Below are positions 36,036 to 45,382 of a DNA stretch of 64,000 nt, piece after piece (within the stretch, counting starts at the first letter, position 1; every line of letters starts with the position of its first letter). The notes below the pieces were generated by a model that was given only the letters and a program-made list of their open reading frames with translations, was not told the origin of the DNA and ran no database searches. The stretch comes from Flavobacteriales bacterium (lineage in GTDB: Bacteria > Bacteroidota > Bacteroidia > Flavobacteriales_F > PHOS-HE28), in contig JADKFY010000003.1 in assembly GCA_016717305.1 (NCBI GenBank), forward strand, positions 307,227 to 371,226. Reading direction: 5' to 3'. The position numbers were made by a program, and so were the translations under genes.

Positions 36036-36334
36036 GACATCCCCCTCCGTTCATTAGGGTGGGGATCAAGATCCGCATTTGACATCGCGGTCCGTGTTCC
36101 GAACGGTCCACAACTGGAATTTGAATCTCAGGAGTACGCGGACATGCCAGGAGTGATGGCTGAACTCAATTGTCCGAAGGCAAGGCCAAGAGATGGACCG
36201 TTGCCCGGAAGCCTTTGTACTTGGCCGAACGCACAATGACCGCGACGAAAAGAACGAGAGAGCCCCGTATGCCAGGCGGCCAAAAGGCCGCACCGAGTAT
36301 ATTTGCACGCCAATTCAGAACACCAGAACGCGCT
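36036..36334. other. intergenic region upstream of gcvP
   Basis: 299 bp between divergent genes. The only signal seen is the gcvP -7 element at its right end. An in-frame upstream extension of gcvP exists here, but it is basic, low in family resemblance and contains the promoter, so it is not taken as coding. Confidence 0.5.
36298..36305 (+). promoter_or_regulatory. putative gcvP promoter -7 element
   Basis: TATATTTG, a perfect TAnnTTTG match, 29 bp before the gcvP ATG. There is no -33 TTG at the expected distance. Confidence 0.4.
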
Positions 36335-39205
36335 ATGTCCACAGTAAGCTACCAAGAACGCCATATCGGCCCTGACCAGACCGAAACAAGTGCCATGTTG
36401 AAAGCCATCGGGGTAAGCTCGATGGATGAACTGATCCAGCGGACCGTGCCTAAAGGCATTCGCTCAAAAGGCGCCATGGGTATTGGTGAGGCATTAACGG
36501 AACGTGACCATTTGGAGGCGATGCGTGTGCTTGGGGCGAAGAACAAGGTCTTCCGCAGCTATATTGGCATGGGGTTCAGCAATACCGTTCTACCCGCCCC
36601 GATCCAGCGCAACGTGTTCGAAAATCCCGGTTGGTACACGGCCTACACGCCTTACCAAGCCGAGATCTCACAAGGGCGTCTCGAAGCACTGTTGAATTTC
36701 CAGACCATGACGGCGGACCTCACGGGCTTGCCGATCGCCAATGCATCGTTGTTGGATGAGGCCACGGGTCTGGGTGAGGCCATGCACATGCTCCATGCAG
36801 CTCGTCCAAAGGAATTGTCGAATGCCAAGAAGTTCTTTGCGGACGCAGGTCTATATCCGCAGAACATCGATGTGTTGCGTACGCGCTGCACGCCCATTGG
36901 AGTGGAGTTGGTGGTGGGCGATATAAACGACTTCAACCCAAGTGATGGATACTTCGGCATGGCCGTGCAATATCCTGCCTTGGATGGCAGTGTGAACAAC
37001 TATGCAGCAGTCGTGGCCAAGGCGAAGGCAGCCGGGGTGCGTACAGCGGTATGTGCCGATCTGCTTTCGTTGGTATTGTTGACCCCTCCGGGTGAATGGG
37101 GTGCCGATGTATGTGTGGGCAACAGCCAACGCTTCGGTGTACCCATGGGCTATGGCGGTCCGCATGCGGCATTCTTTGCCACTACGGAAGAGTTCAAGCG
37201 GATCATCCCGGGGCGCATCATCGGCGTTAGTCAGGACCGTCGCGGAAAGCGCGGACTGCGAATGGCACTGCAGACACGTGAGCAACACATCCGCAGGGAC
37301 AAGGCAACAAGCAACATCTGTACTGCACAAGCACTGCTTGCAGTTATGGCCAGCATGTACGCGGTCTACCATGGTCCAGCCGGACTGAAGCGGATAGCGG
37401 AACGTGTGCATGCCCACACACGCAACCTTGCGGAAGCAGCACGGACGATGGGCTTTGGCATCCAAAACAGCAGCTTCTTCGACACCATTACACTTACACT
37501 TCCGACCGGTGTTAATGCCGAAAAAGTGCGGGCAGCATCAGAAAGGAAAGGCATCAACTTCCGGGTCTTGAATGATCAAGTAAGCATTGCATTGGACGAA
37601 ACCGTTCGTGATGCGGACGTTCGGGATATACTCGACGTACTTGCTGAAGTGTCCGGTAGCAAAGCCGCGACCGTATCAGCGAACGGAACTGCTTTGGCGG
37701 TGCCACCAAGCTTGCAACGGAAGAGTGCCTTCATGGAACATCCGATCTTCAACATGCACCACACGGAGTTGGAGATGCAGCGCTACATCAAGCGTTTGGA
37801 GAACAAGGATTTCAGCCTGATGCATGGCATGATCCCGTTGGGTTCGTGTACCATGAAGCTGAACGCTGCGAGCACCTTGCTGCCGTTGAGCTGGCCGGAG
37901 TGGGCTTCCATTCACCCCTTTGTTCCTGTTGAACAGGCGCAGGGTTATCAAGAAGTGTTCAAGGAATTGAGCGCAGACCTTGCGAAGATCACCGGGTTCA
38001 CCGCGGTCAGCCTTCAGCCGAACAGCGGTGCGCAAGGGGAGTATGCCGGATTGCTCACGATCCGCGCCTACCACAAGGCACATGGAAATGAACAACGGAC
38101 GATCGCGTTGATCCCCTCCAGTGCGCACGGCACCAACCCTGCCAGCGCTGTAATGGTCGGCATGCAAGTGGTAGTGGTAAAGGCCGACGCGGATGGGCAC
38201 ATCGATTTGGAGGACTTGAAAGCAAAAGCAGAACAATACAAGGACACCTTGGCGTGCATCATGGTCACCTATCCGAGCACCCACGGTGTTTACGAGGAAG
38301 GCATCCGCGAGATCACCAGCACGATCCACGCGAACGGCGGGTTGGTATACATGGATGGCGCGAACATGAATGCGCAAGTAGGTCTCACGAGTCCGGGAGA
38401 GATCGGCGCTGATGTGTGCCACCTTAACCTACATAAGACATTTGCCATTCCGCATGGTGGTGGCGGGCCGGGCATGGGTCCCATTTGCGTGAACGATAAG
38501 TTGAAGCCATTCCTTCCTGGTCATTCATTGATCAAGACCGGAGGCGATCAAGCGGTGAATGCCGTTAGCAGTGCGCCGTGGGGCAGTTCCTTGATCCTAC
38601 TGATCAGCTACGGCTACATAAAGATGTTGGGCGAAGCAGGATTGGTGGATAGCACCCAGTACGCGATCCTCAATGCGAACTACCTGAAGGCGAAACTGGA
38701 AGCGCATTACCCGATCCTCTACACCGGAGAAGAAGGAATGGTGGCACACGAGATGATCCTTGACTGTCGTGGATTTAAGCGCACGGCCGGGATCGAGGTG
38801 GAAGACATTGCCAAGCGTTTGATGGACTACGGTTTCCACGCTCCCACGGTCAGTTTCCCTGTGGCTGGCACCTTGATGGTTGAACCTACAGAAAGCGAGA
38901 CCACTGCGGAATTGGACCGGTTCGTTGATGCCATGATCGCCATCCGAAAGGAAATAGATGAAGTGGAGAATGGGACGGCCGATAAATTGGACAATGTGTT
39001 GAAGATGGCGCCTCACACCTGCGAAGAGGTTTGTGGCGACACTTGGGACCATGCGTATGGCCGCGAAAAAGCCGGTTTCCCAGCAGCGGCCAATCGCGAT
39101 TGGAAATATTGGCCAACCGCGAGCAAGGTGGATAGTGCTTACGGAGATCGCAACCTCGTCTGTACATGTCCGCCGATCGAAGCATACACGGAAGAGACCG
39201 TCTAA
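36335..39205 (+). CDS. gcvP: aminomethyl-transferring glycine dehydrogenase (P protein)
   Basis: PLP enzyme that decarboxylates glycine in the glycine cleavage system, transferring the aminomethyl group to lipoylated GcvH. The start MSTVSYQERHIGPDQ at 36335 is the family N-terminus (ERHIGP). The single-chain, 956-residue form carries both ancestral halves: N-terminal ASLLDEATGLGEAM and GRIIGVSQDRRGKRGLRMALQTREQHIRR, and the C-terminal half with SLMHGMIPLGSCTMKLN, SAHGTNPASAVM and the PLP lysine in NLHKTFAIPHGGGG. Partners gcvT and gcvH are elsewhere. A T9SS cargo gene follows after 6 bp. Confidence 0.97.
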   Translation: MSTVSYQERHIGPDQTETSAMLKAIGVSSMDELIQRTVPKGIRSKGAMGIGEALTERDHLEAMRVLGAKNKVFRSYIGMGFSNTVLPAPIQRNVFENPGWYTAYTPYQAEISQGRLEALLNFQTMTADLTGLPIANASLLDEATGLGEAMHMLHAARPKELSNAKKFFADAGLYPQNIDVLRTRCTPIGVELVVGDINDFNPSDGYFGMAVQYPALDGSVNNYAAVVAKAKAAGVRTAVCADLLSLVLLTPPGEWGADVCVGNSQRFGVPMGYGGPHAAFFATTEEFKRIIPGRIIGVSQDRRGKRGLRMALQTREQHIRRDKATSNICTAQALLAVMASMYAVYHGPAGLKRIAERVHAHTRNLAEAARTMGFGIQNSSFFDTITLTLPTGVNAEKVRAASERKGINFRVLNDQVSIALDETVRDADVRDILDVLAEVSGSKAATVSANGTALAVPPSLQRKSAFMEHPIFNMHHTELEMQRYIKRLENKDFSLMHGMIPLGSCTMKLNAASTLLPLSWPEWASIHPFVPVEQAQGYQEVFKELSADLAKITGFTAVSLQPNSGAQGEYAGLLTIRAYHKAHGNEQRTIALIPSSAHGTNPASAVMVGMQVVVVKADADGHIDLEDLKAKAEQYKDTLACIMVTYPSTHGVYEEGIREITSTIHANGGLVYMDGANMNAQVGLTSPGEIGADVCHLNLHKTFAIPHGGGGPGMGPICVNDKLKPFLPGHSLIKTGGDQAVNAVSSAPWGSSLILLISYGYIKMLGEAGLVDSTQYAILNANYLKAKLEAHYPILYTGEEGMVAHEMILDCRGFKRTAGIEVEDIAKRLMDYGFHAPTVSFPVAGTLMVEPTESETTAELDRFVDAMIAIRKEIDEVENGTADKLDNVLKMAPHTCEEVCGDTWDHAYGREKAGFPAAANRDWKYWPTASKVDSAYGDRNLVCTCPPIEAYTEETV

Positions 39206-39211
39206 GAGATC

Positions 39212-41008
39212 ATGAAGAACAAGGATCGAGTCCTTTTGTTGACCACCCTTCTGTTCTGTGTCCTTTCAGGCGCGGTTCGGGCCCAAACTCCTCCGGGTGC
39301 GTGCTTTTATTCGGAAGGCTTTGAAGGAGAGGACGCTTTGGCGGCTTGGGACCTGGGTGGTGATGTAGAGGTGCTCACACCTGCGGGTGCTGGAACAGGT
39401 GAATTTGTTCCGGCTTGGCGCATTTCGACAGCTGAAGAAGCGAACATCGATGGATATTTCCCGGTCGTGGACCAACCCGCCGGGAACCGATCTGTTACTG
39501 CGAACGATGCTGCTGCCCCGTGCAATTGCAACATGGACAATGTGGTGTTGACCAGCCCGGTATTCGACTTTAGCTCCCGTTCCAACATGGCATTGGAACT
39601 AAGGATCTTCAACGAGATGGCCTATGGTTCCGGATCAGCAATTATCGAAGCCGATCGTGGTGATGACAATTGGGTGTTACTGGACACACTGCCTGTAATG
39701 AGCGCCGCGTGGCAGTCCATATTTGTGGACCTTTCAACCTTCGACAATGAGACCGCGGTACGCATGCGATTCCGGTGGAGCGATGGTGGGGCATGGGCCT
39801 CCGGCTTTGCCTTCGATGACCTTTGCATCCGGGAAAGGCTATCGAACGACCTTTCTGTGCTGCGGGCCTACGCGAACGATGCAACCGTTTCTCCTTTCTT
39901 TCTGGGTGACCAAAGCTTGCAGTATTATGCCCTACCACTGGAACAAGCTGGCGAACTGACCGTTGCTTCCTGGATCCGCAACTCCGGCATTACCACGCTC
40001 CAGAACGTATCGGTATCAGCAACATTGAATTTGGCGGGTTCCGACGTTGGCACCTTCACCTCTACGTTGGATAGCTTGTCGCCGAACGAACAAGTACTGG
40101 TGCGGATCCCAACGGGTCATGTACCGGATCAAGTTGGGCAACTGGAAGTGGCATTCGTTGCGACAGCCGATGGTACGGACGAACAATTGGACAACAACAC
40201 TGGGAGCTATAGCATGCGCATTACCGGAGCCGGTTGGGACAACGGGTACAGTGCAATGGCTGTTGACGATGGCGTGTCGCAGGGCAATTATGGGGATACC
40301 AGCGTGTTCGTTCTGGCCAATCGGATGGAACTGCTTGTGCCCGGTTCGCGTGCAGAAGGCATGAGCGTATTGTTGGGGCTCGGAACCAATGCCGGTGAGG
40401 TAGTGCGTGCGATACTGTTCGATGAGAACTTCACATTCCTTGATACGGCGATACGACACACCGTTTCGTCATTGGACTTGGACAATGCTTCCGCAGGGCT
40501 TCCCTTGTACTTCCCATACACTGACCGTCCTACGCTGGGTTCCGGAGACGTCTTCGTTGGTCTTCAACATTTGCCCACAGATGGATCCGGCCGACTTGAA
40601 GTTCAAATGGGTGGCAGCACCACGTTAGGCACCAGTGTGCTTCAACAGGGAACCCTCTTCGACATCACGTACTTGTACAACACCCCATTGATCCGACTGT
40701 TCTTGGGTGAAGTTGGTGTAGGGATCCCAGAACCTGCTCAGGGTCCGTCCAGTGGAGTTCACGCTTACCCGGTGCCCATGGATGATCACGGCCGGATCGA
40801 GTTCGAATTGGTCAACTCGGATACCAGGGCCTACTTCGAGTTGCTGGATGCCGGCGGACGGAAGGTCCTTGAAAAGGACTTGGGCCACATGCATTCAGGT
40901 AAACGTTCGTTCCCACTGGATCCCAGCGGTTTGGCCCCTGGAGTGTATATGGTGGTACTCAGGTCCGCAAATACCTTTAGGACGGGAAGGATCCTCATTA
41001 CCCATTAA
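39212..41008 (+). CDS. secreted protein with T9SS type A sorting domain
   Basis: 598 residues. Signal peptide (LLLTTLLFCVLSGAVRAQ). The N-terminal domain is a jelly-roll of the choice-of-anchor J kind (CFYSEGFEGEDALAAWDLGG to WASGFAFDDLCIRE, residues about 30-210). CARDB-like beta modules with DNNTGSYSMRI and a further beta domain come next. The T9SS C-terminal sorting domain runs from HAYPVPMDDHGRIEFELVN to NTFRTGRILITH. It is a surface or released protein of unknown activity. It lies 6 bp after gcvP and is probably on the same transcript, an odd pairing that is likely incidental. Confidence 0.85.
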   Translation: MKNKDRVLLLTTLLFCVLSGAVRAQTPPGACFYSEGFEGEDALAAWDLGGDVEVLTPAGAGTGEFVPAWRISTAEEANIDGYFPVVDQPAGNRSVTANDAAAPCNCNMDNVVLTSPVFDFSSRSNMALELRIFNEMAYGSGSAIIEADRGDDNWVLLDTLPVMSAAWQSIFVDLSTFDNETAVRMRFRWSDGGAWASGFAFDDLCIRERLSNDLSVLRAYANDATVSPFFLGDQSLQYYALPLEQAGELTVASWIRNSGITTLQNVSVSATLNLAGSDVGTFTSTLDSLSPNEQVLVRIPTGHVPDQVGQLEVAFVATADGTDEQLDNNTGSYSMRITGAGWDNGYSAMAVDDGVSQGNYGDTSVFVLANRMELLVPGSRAEGMSVLLGLGTNAGEVVRAILFDENFTFLDTAIRHTVSSLDLDNASAGLPLYFPYTDRPTLGSGDVFVGLQHLPTDGSGRLEVQMGGSTTLGTSVLQQGTLFDITYLYNTPLIRLFLGEVGVGIPEPAQGPSSGVHAYPVPMDDHGRIEFELVNSDTRAYFELLDAGGRKVLEKDLGHMHSGKRSFPLDPSGLAPGVYMVVLRSANTFRTGRILITH

Positions 41009-41112
41009 GAGGAACACCTGTTCACTCGAACACCGTTCTGTTATGGAACAGGAATACAAGCCTAGTTGCCAAGATAGACCGTCCCCTTTGTGGTTTTGTG
41101 AAGAGACCAATG

Positions 41113-41141
41113 TTGAACATCATATGAAACTCTTACCTTAG
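41113..41141 (+). promoter_or_regulatory. putative promoter of the 41179 T9SS cargo gene
   Basis: TTG at 41113-41115, 18-base spacer, TACCTTAG at 41134-41141 (7 of 8 to TAnnTTTG), 37 bp before the ATG. Nothing else is seen in the 170-bp gap. Confidence 0.35.
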
Positions 41142-41178
41142 TGCGCTCAAACAAGCTCGACAACTAATCAACCCCAAC

Positions 41179-43143
41179 ATGAACTTAAGGAACACTACCC
41201 TTTCCCTTTTGGCGCTTACCCTAGCGGGAGGCGCGACGGCCCAGCTGGTCGCCCCAAGGAGCCCAATTGGCTTCAGCGCTGCCACCCAACATGTAACGCC
41301 ACGTGCGCCACGTGCGGAACAAGGAACATCACGACAAGTAGTGCTGTTCTCCGAAGATTTCGCGAACGGCTTTGCCGGGAACAATGACTTTGGTAGCTGG
41401 ACCACTTCCGGTGCGGATGGTGCAATTTGGAAGTATGACACGTTCGGCCCTACTGGTGCGTACTCTGATCTGACCGAGATCATTGAGTCTGCAACCGTAG
41501 CAAATGGTTTTGCGCTGTTCAATTCGGATTCAGCCAACACCGATTTCAGCGTTGATCCTCCTGTTATCGTTGCCACACCAATAGAGTGGGAAGGTTCCTT
41601 GGAGTCTCCGGTGATGACACTCCCTCTTAATACAGGACTTGAGATCACTTTCCATCAGGGTTTCCGTTATTGCTGCCAAGATGCACCGGTCTTCTTGGAG
41701 GTGAGCACCGATGCAGGTCTTTCATGGCCAACGAGCATCTCGGTAGGCGAAGGTGTTGAAGGCAACGACGCTTTTGACGGCGTTAGTGCGTTCAATATCA
41801 CCAACGCCCTTGAAGGTAGCGATGGCATGAGCGTGAAGATCCGTTTCCGCCACAGCGCCGATGCAGGTACTTCCCACTACTACTGGCAGGTTGATGATAT
41901 CAACATCCAGACTTTGGAAGGTTTCGATATGCGCATGGTCTCCGCCAGCCAAAGCTCATTCGTTAATGAAACCGCTGGAACTTATGACTCCTTGGCATAT
42001 TCTGTCTACCCGTTGAATCAATTGCGCGGGTTGCCATTGAACATGACCGTATTGAACAACGGTGGTGAAACTGAAACGACCGCAGTAGCGACTTTCGAGA
42101 TCGACCTGGACGGAAACCAAGTGTTGAGCACGGAAATTCCTGTGCCGAACTTCGCTCCAGGTGAGATACGTACGATCTACATTGACCCGAATTATACTCC
42201 TTCGGACGTCGGTACGTACACGGTGAATTACTCCATTAACTCAGACGAGGTGGATCCTACGGACAACAACACGAGCACCTCCACTTTCAAGGTTGATCCT
42301 TACGTGTACGGTCGTGACGGCGGAACAGCTGCTTCATTTGAAGATGGTCCAGCGGACGGAAGCGAGTTCGTTTTGGGTAGCGCGTTCTATGTAGGTAACG
42401 CAGCGGACATTACAAGCGTTGATGTATTGCTCGGTTCCGCTTCAGATCTCGGCGCTATCATCGTTGGTCAAGTAAGGAACACGGATGCAGACTTCACCGT
42501 GGTCGCTACCTCACAGGAAGTGGAAGTGACAGCGGGCATGCTCAATGCAGTGGGTGGTAGCAATTGGACAAATTTGATCTTCGCAAGCCCTTATGCGTTG
42601 GATGCCAACACGGACTATCTGATCACCGTTGAGGCTTTTGGTGAAGTGACCTTTGGCCAGAACGGCACAAGCCCTGCACAGACCTCATTCATCCGTTACG
42701 GTGTACCTGCCCAGCCACTGGATTGGTATTACACCACAACGACCCCATGTGTTCGTATGAACTTCGACGCTAGCGTGGGTATTGAGGCCAAGGACGTGAG
42801 CAGCGGAGTTGGCATGGGCCAGAACCTGCCGAACCCTGCGAATGGCACAACCACCATTCCTTATACACTCGAGAACACAGCACGTGTAACCTTTGAAGTA
42901 CGCGACATGAGCGGCAAGTTGGTGCTCACCAGCAACGAAGGCATCCGCGCTGCAGGTACCTATCGATTGAACTTGGACACCAACGTATTGAGCGAAGGTG
43001 TGTACACCTACACCATGCGTGCAGGTGATGTGAAACAAACCAAGCGTATGACCGTGATCATTGCATCACTGTTCCACGAACTGAAAAGGGGCTGTCTCGC
43101 AAGAGGCGGCCCCTCTTTTTGGAGGTTCGAATGCTGTTCTTGA
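41179..43143 (+). CDS. secreted choice-of-anchor-J-like protein with T9SS sorting domain, stop codon lost
   Basis: 654 residues. Signal peptide (LSLLALTLAGGATAQ). A jelly-roll domain runs from FSEDFANGFAGNNDFGSW to SHYYWQVDDINIQ, a CARDB-like segment includes PTDNNTSTSTFKVD, and a beta domain includes FASPYALDANTDYLITVEAFG. The T9SS sorting domain runs from NLPNPANGTTTIPYTLEN to KQTKRMTVI. The paralogue downstream ends KQTKRMTVIK-stop. Here four changed bases at 43061-43064 abolish the stop and add 22 residues, translated from the transcription-terminator hairpin. The last 229 bp of the sorting domain are almost identical to the paralogue. Confidence 0.85.
   Translation: MNLRNTTLSLLALTLAGGATAQLVAPRSPIGFSAATQHVTPRAPRAEQGTSRQVVLFSEDFANGFAGNNDFGSWTTSGADGAIWKYDTFGPTGAYSDLTEIIESATVANGFALFNSDSANTDFSVDPPVIVATPIEWEGSLESPVMTLPLNTGLEITFHQGFRYCCQDAPVFLEVSTDAGLSWPTSISVGEGVEGNDAFDGVSAFNITNALEGSDGMSVKIRFRHSADAGTSHYYWQVDDINIQTLEGFDMRMVSASQSSFVNETAGTYDSLAYSVYPLNQLRGLPLNMTVLNNGGETETTAVATFEIDLDGNQVLSTEIPVPNFAPGEIRTIYIDPNYTPSDVGTYTVNYSINSDEVDPTDNNTSTSTFKVDPYVYGRDGGTAASFEDGPADGSEFVLGSAFYVGNAADITSVDVLLGSASDLGAIIVGQVRNTDADFTVVATSQEVEVTAGMLNAVGGSNWTNLIFASPYALDANTDYLITVEAFGEVTFGQNGTSPAQTSFIRYGVPAQPLDWYYTTTTPCVRMNFDASVGIEAKDVSSGVGMGQNLPNPANGTTTIPYTLENTARVTFEVRDMSGKLVLTSNEGIRAAGTYRLNLDTNVLSEGVYTYTMRAGDVKQTKRMTVIIASLFHELKRGCLARGGPSFWRFECCS
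43087..43120 (+). terminator. intrinsic terminator, inside the extended reading frame
   Basis: AGGGGC ... GCCCCT stem (43087-43114) with an inner CTC-GCAA-GAG helix, followed by CTTTTT. The same hairpin follows the paralogue's normal stop. Here it is translated because the upstream stop codon is missing. Confidence 0.75.
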
Positions 43144-43280
43144 AAGACCAATTCTCTTCTCCTGTAGGAATCTTCCAAGTTAGTTACTGCGGTTTTATGG
43201 CGCGGAACAACTTTTTAAATTCGATACACCTGACACCGAACGAAAAGGGGAAACAATTCGAATTGTTCACCCTCTTTACA

Positions 43281-45172
43281 ATGAGCATCAGGAGGCCTTT
43301 TCGTTCTAGTGCTTGCTCTTGTGTGTTCGGTGCACAAGCGCAACGGCTGGTTCCTTTACAAGTCGAGGGTTTGGGAGTCGGCAACGAAACGCGTCATGTC
43401 GATCGCGCCTCGTGATGAAGATGGTGCGGGTCGGCGCGGGTGATCTTTCGCTGAAGATTTCGCCAACGGACTTGATAAGAACAACGGTTTCGGAGCTTGG
43501 ACGACATCAGGTGCCAACGGGAACGTTTGGTCCTCTTCTCAATTTGCACCGACAGGGGCCTATACGGTTTCGAACGAAATCATCAATTCCGCATCTGCGA
43601 GCAATGGATTTGCCTTGTTCCTTCGGACTCGGTCAATTCAGATTGGAGTTCTGGCACTCCAATGCTCATTCCGAACCCTGTGGATCTAGAGGGGGCTTTG
43701 GGTCACCCATGTTCGCTCTGGAGACCAATACGGCGTACGAGATCTATTTCCATCAGGCGCTACGGTACTGCTGCGGCTATTCATCACCATTCTTCGTTGA
43801 GCTGAGCATGGACGACGGCATTTCGTGGACCATATCCTTCGAAGCCGCGAGCGATGCTACACGGAATGTTGGATCCGATGGGTTGACCACATTCAACATC
43901 ACGGCTGCACTTGAGGGTACAATGGATCTTTCCCAAATGAAGTTCCGATTTCACCAACGTGCTGAAGAAGGTTCGTCGCACTACTATTGGCAAGTGGACG
44001 ATGTTGGACTGAGGCGCTTGGAAGGCCATGATATGCGATTGGTTTCGACCGGTAGTTCGACCTACGATGCGACCTCGGCCAGTAGTTATGACTCCTTGTT
44101 CTATTCCGTATACCCTCTTGCTCAATTGCGCAACCTTCCGTTAAACATGACCGTGTTGAACAACGGTGAATTTGTTGAAACAGAATGCAGTCGCCAATTT
44201 TTCGGTAACCGGTCCCAATGGCTATCTCGTCGACAATGATGTTCCTGTTCCATTCTTGGCACTTGGACATCAAACCACGGTCTTCGTGGAACCGAATTAC
44301 ACGCCACCTTTTTATTCGGGTACTTACGATGTGTCCTACACGATCCGATCGGGGGGGATTGACCCAGTAGAGGACAACACCACCAATTCGTCCTTCAAAG
44401 TGGACCCATTTCTATATGGTCGCGATCTGGGGACAGCCTCGTCCTTCGAGGACGGCACTGGGGACGGTAGCGAATCTGAATTGGTAATGTCTTCTACATT
44501 GTCAACGCCGCAGACCTATCGAGTGTCGCAGTACTTTTAGGTGAAGCCTCGACGGTTGGTTCGATCATTGTTGGACAAGTGCGCACTATGGATGACTTTT
44601 TCACAGTGCTCGCAACCTCGCAAGAAGTTCAAGTTACAGCGGACATGCTCAACCCGATCGGTGGGAGTAATTGGACACAGTTGACCTTCAAAAGCTGGTA
44701 TGGTCTGGATGCGAACACGGACTACTTGATCACTGTTGAGGCATATGGTGCCGTGACCATTGGCCAAAATGGCACAAGTCCTGCACATACCTCCTTTACA
44801 AAATACACCACTCCTTCTCAGGGTTTGAGTTGGTACTACATTACTACAACTCCTTGTGTGCGGATGTTCTTCGACCAGTCTATTGGTATTGAGGAGAATG
44901 ATGTTAACAGCGGCGTAGGCATCGGTCAAAACCTGCCCAACCCTGCGAATGGCACAACTACCATTCCTTATACACTCGAGAACACAGCACGTGTAACCTT
45001 TGAAGTACGCGACATGAGCGGCAAGTTGGTGCTCACCAGCAACGAAGGCATCCGCGCTGCAGGTACCTATCGCTTGAACTTGGACACCAACGTATTGAGC
45101 GAAGGTGTGTACACCTACACCATGCGTGCAGGTGATGTGAAACAAACCAAGCGTATGACCGTGATCAAGTGA
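43281..45172 (+). pseudogene. decayed paralogue of the 41179 T9SS cargo gene
   Basis: Collinear with the upstream gene over its whole length but broken by at least six frameshifts. The pieces, in three frames, include a signal-peptide remnant (LFVLVLALVCS, then GAQAQ), DFANGLDKNNGFGAWTTSG, the YYWQVDDVGLRRLEGHDMRL block in a long middle frame (about 43700-44185), VDNDVPVPFLALGHQTTV (44190-44480), and the intact end from about 44480 with VTADMLNPIGGSNW. Breaks lie near 43300, 43340-43450, 43620, 43705, 44185 and 44480. The C-terminal sorting domain is intact and ends KRMTVIK-stop. It is clearly non-functional as a whole, unless the indels are sequencing errors. Confidence 0.85.
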
Positions 45173-45193
45173 TCACTGTTCCACGAACTGAAA

Positions 45194-45227
45194 AGGGGCT
45201 GTCTCGCAAGAGGCGGCCCCTTCTCTT
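45194..45227 (+). terminator. intrinsic terminator after the pseudogene
   Basis: AGGGGC ... GCCCCT hairpin (45194-45221) with an inner CTC-GCAA-GAG helix, then TCTCTTT, 21 bp after the stop. It duplicates the hairpin at 43087. The rest of the 210-bp gap to mlaF shows nothing. Confidence 0.8.
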
Positions 45228-45382
45228 TGAATGGTGCTCCAAAGACGAATCCGCCTAAGGCTCTCTGTGATGAATCGAAGCCCATTCCCGCTCACTAGGA
45301 GCAAAGGCACGTTTCCTATCTCACGTGACGCAAATATCGAGACTGGATGGAAGTATGCAGGAGGGGTCCAGACTGGATCCTT

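Noticed and set aside
36170..36334. N-terminal extension of gcvP
   Set aside because: Would place a perfect promoter element inside the gene and has no resemblance to the family; MSTVSYQERHIGP is the normal start.
44537..45145. 202-codon minus-strand frame, partly repeated at 42685-43038
   Set aside because: Antisense of the duplicated sorting domain; similarity between the two copies only reflects the DNA duplication.
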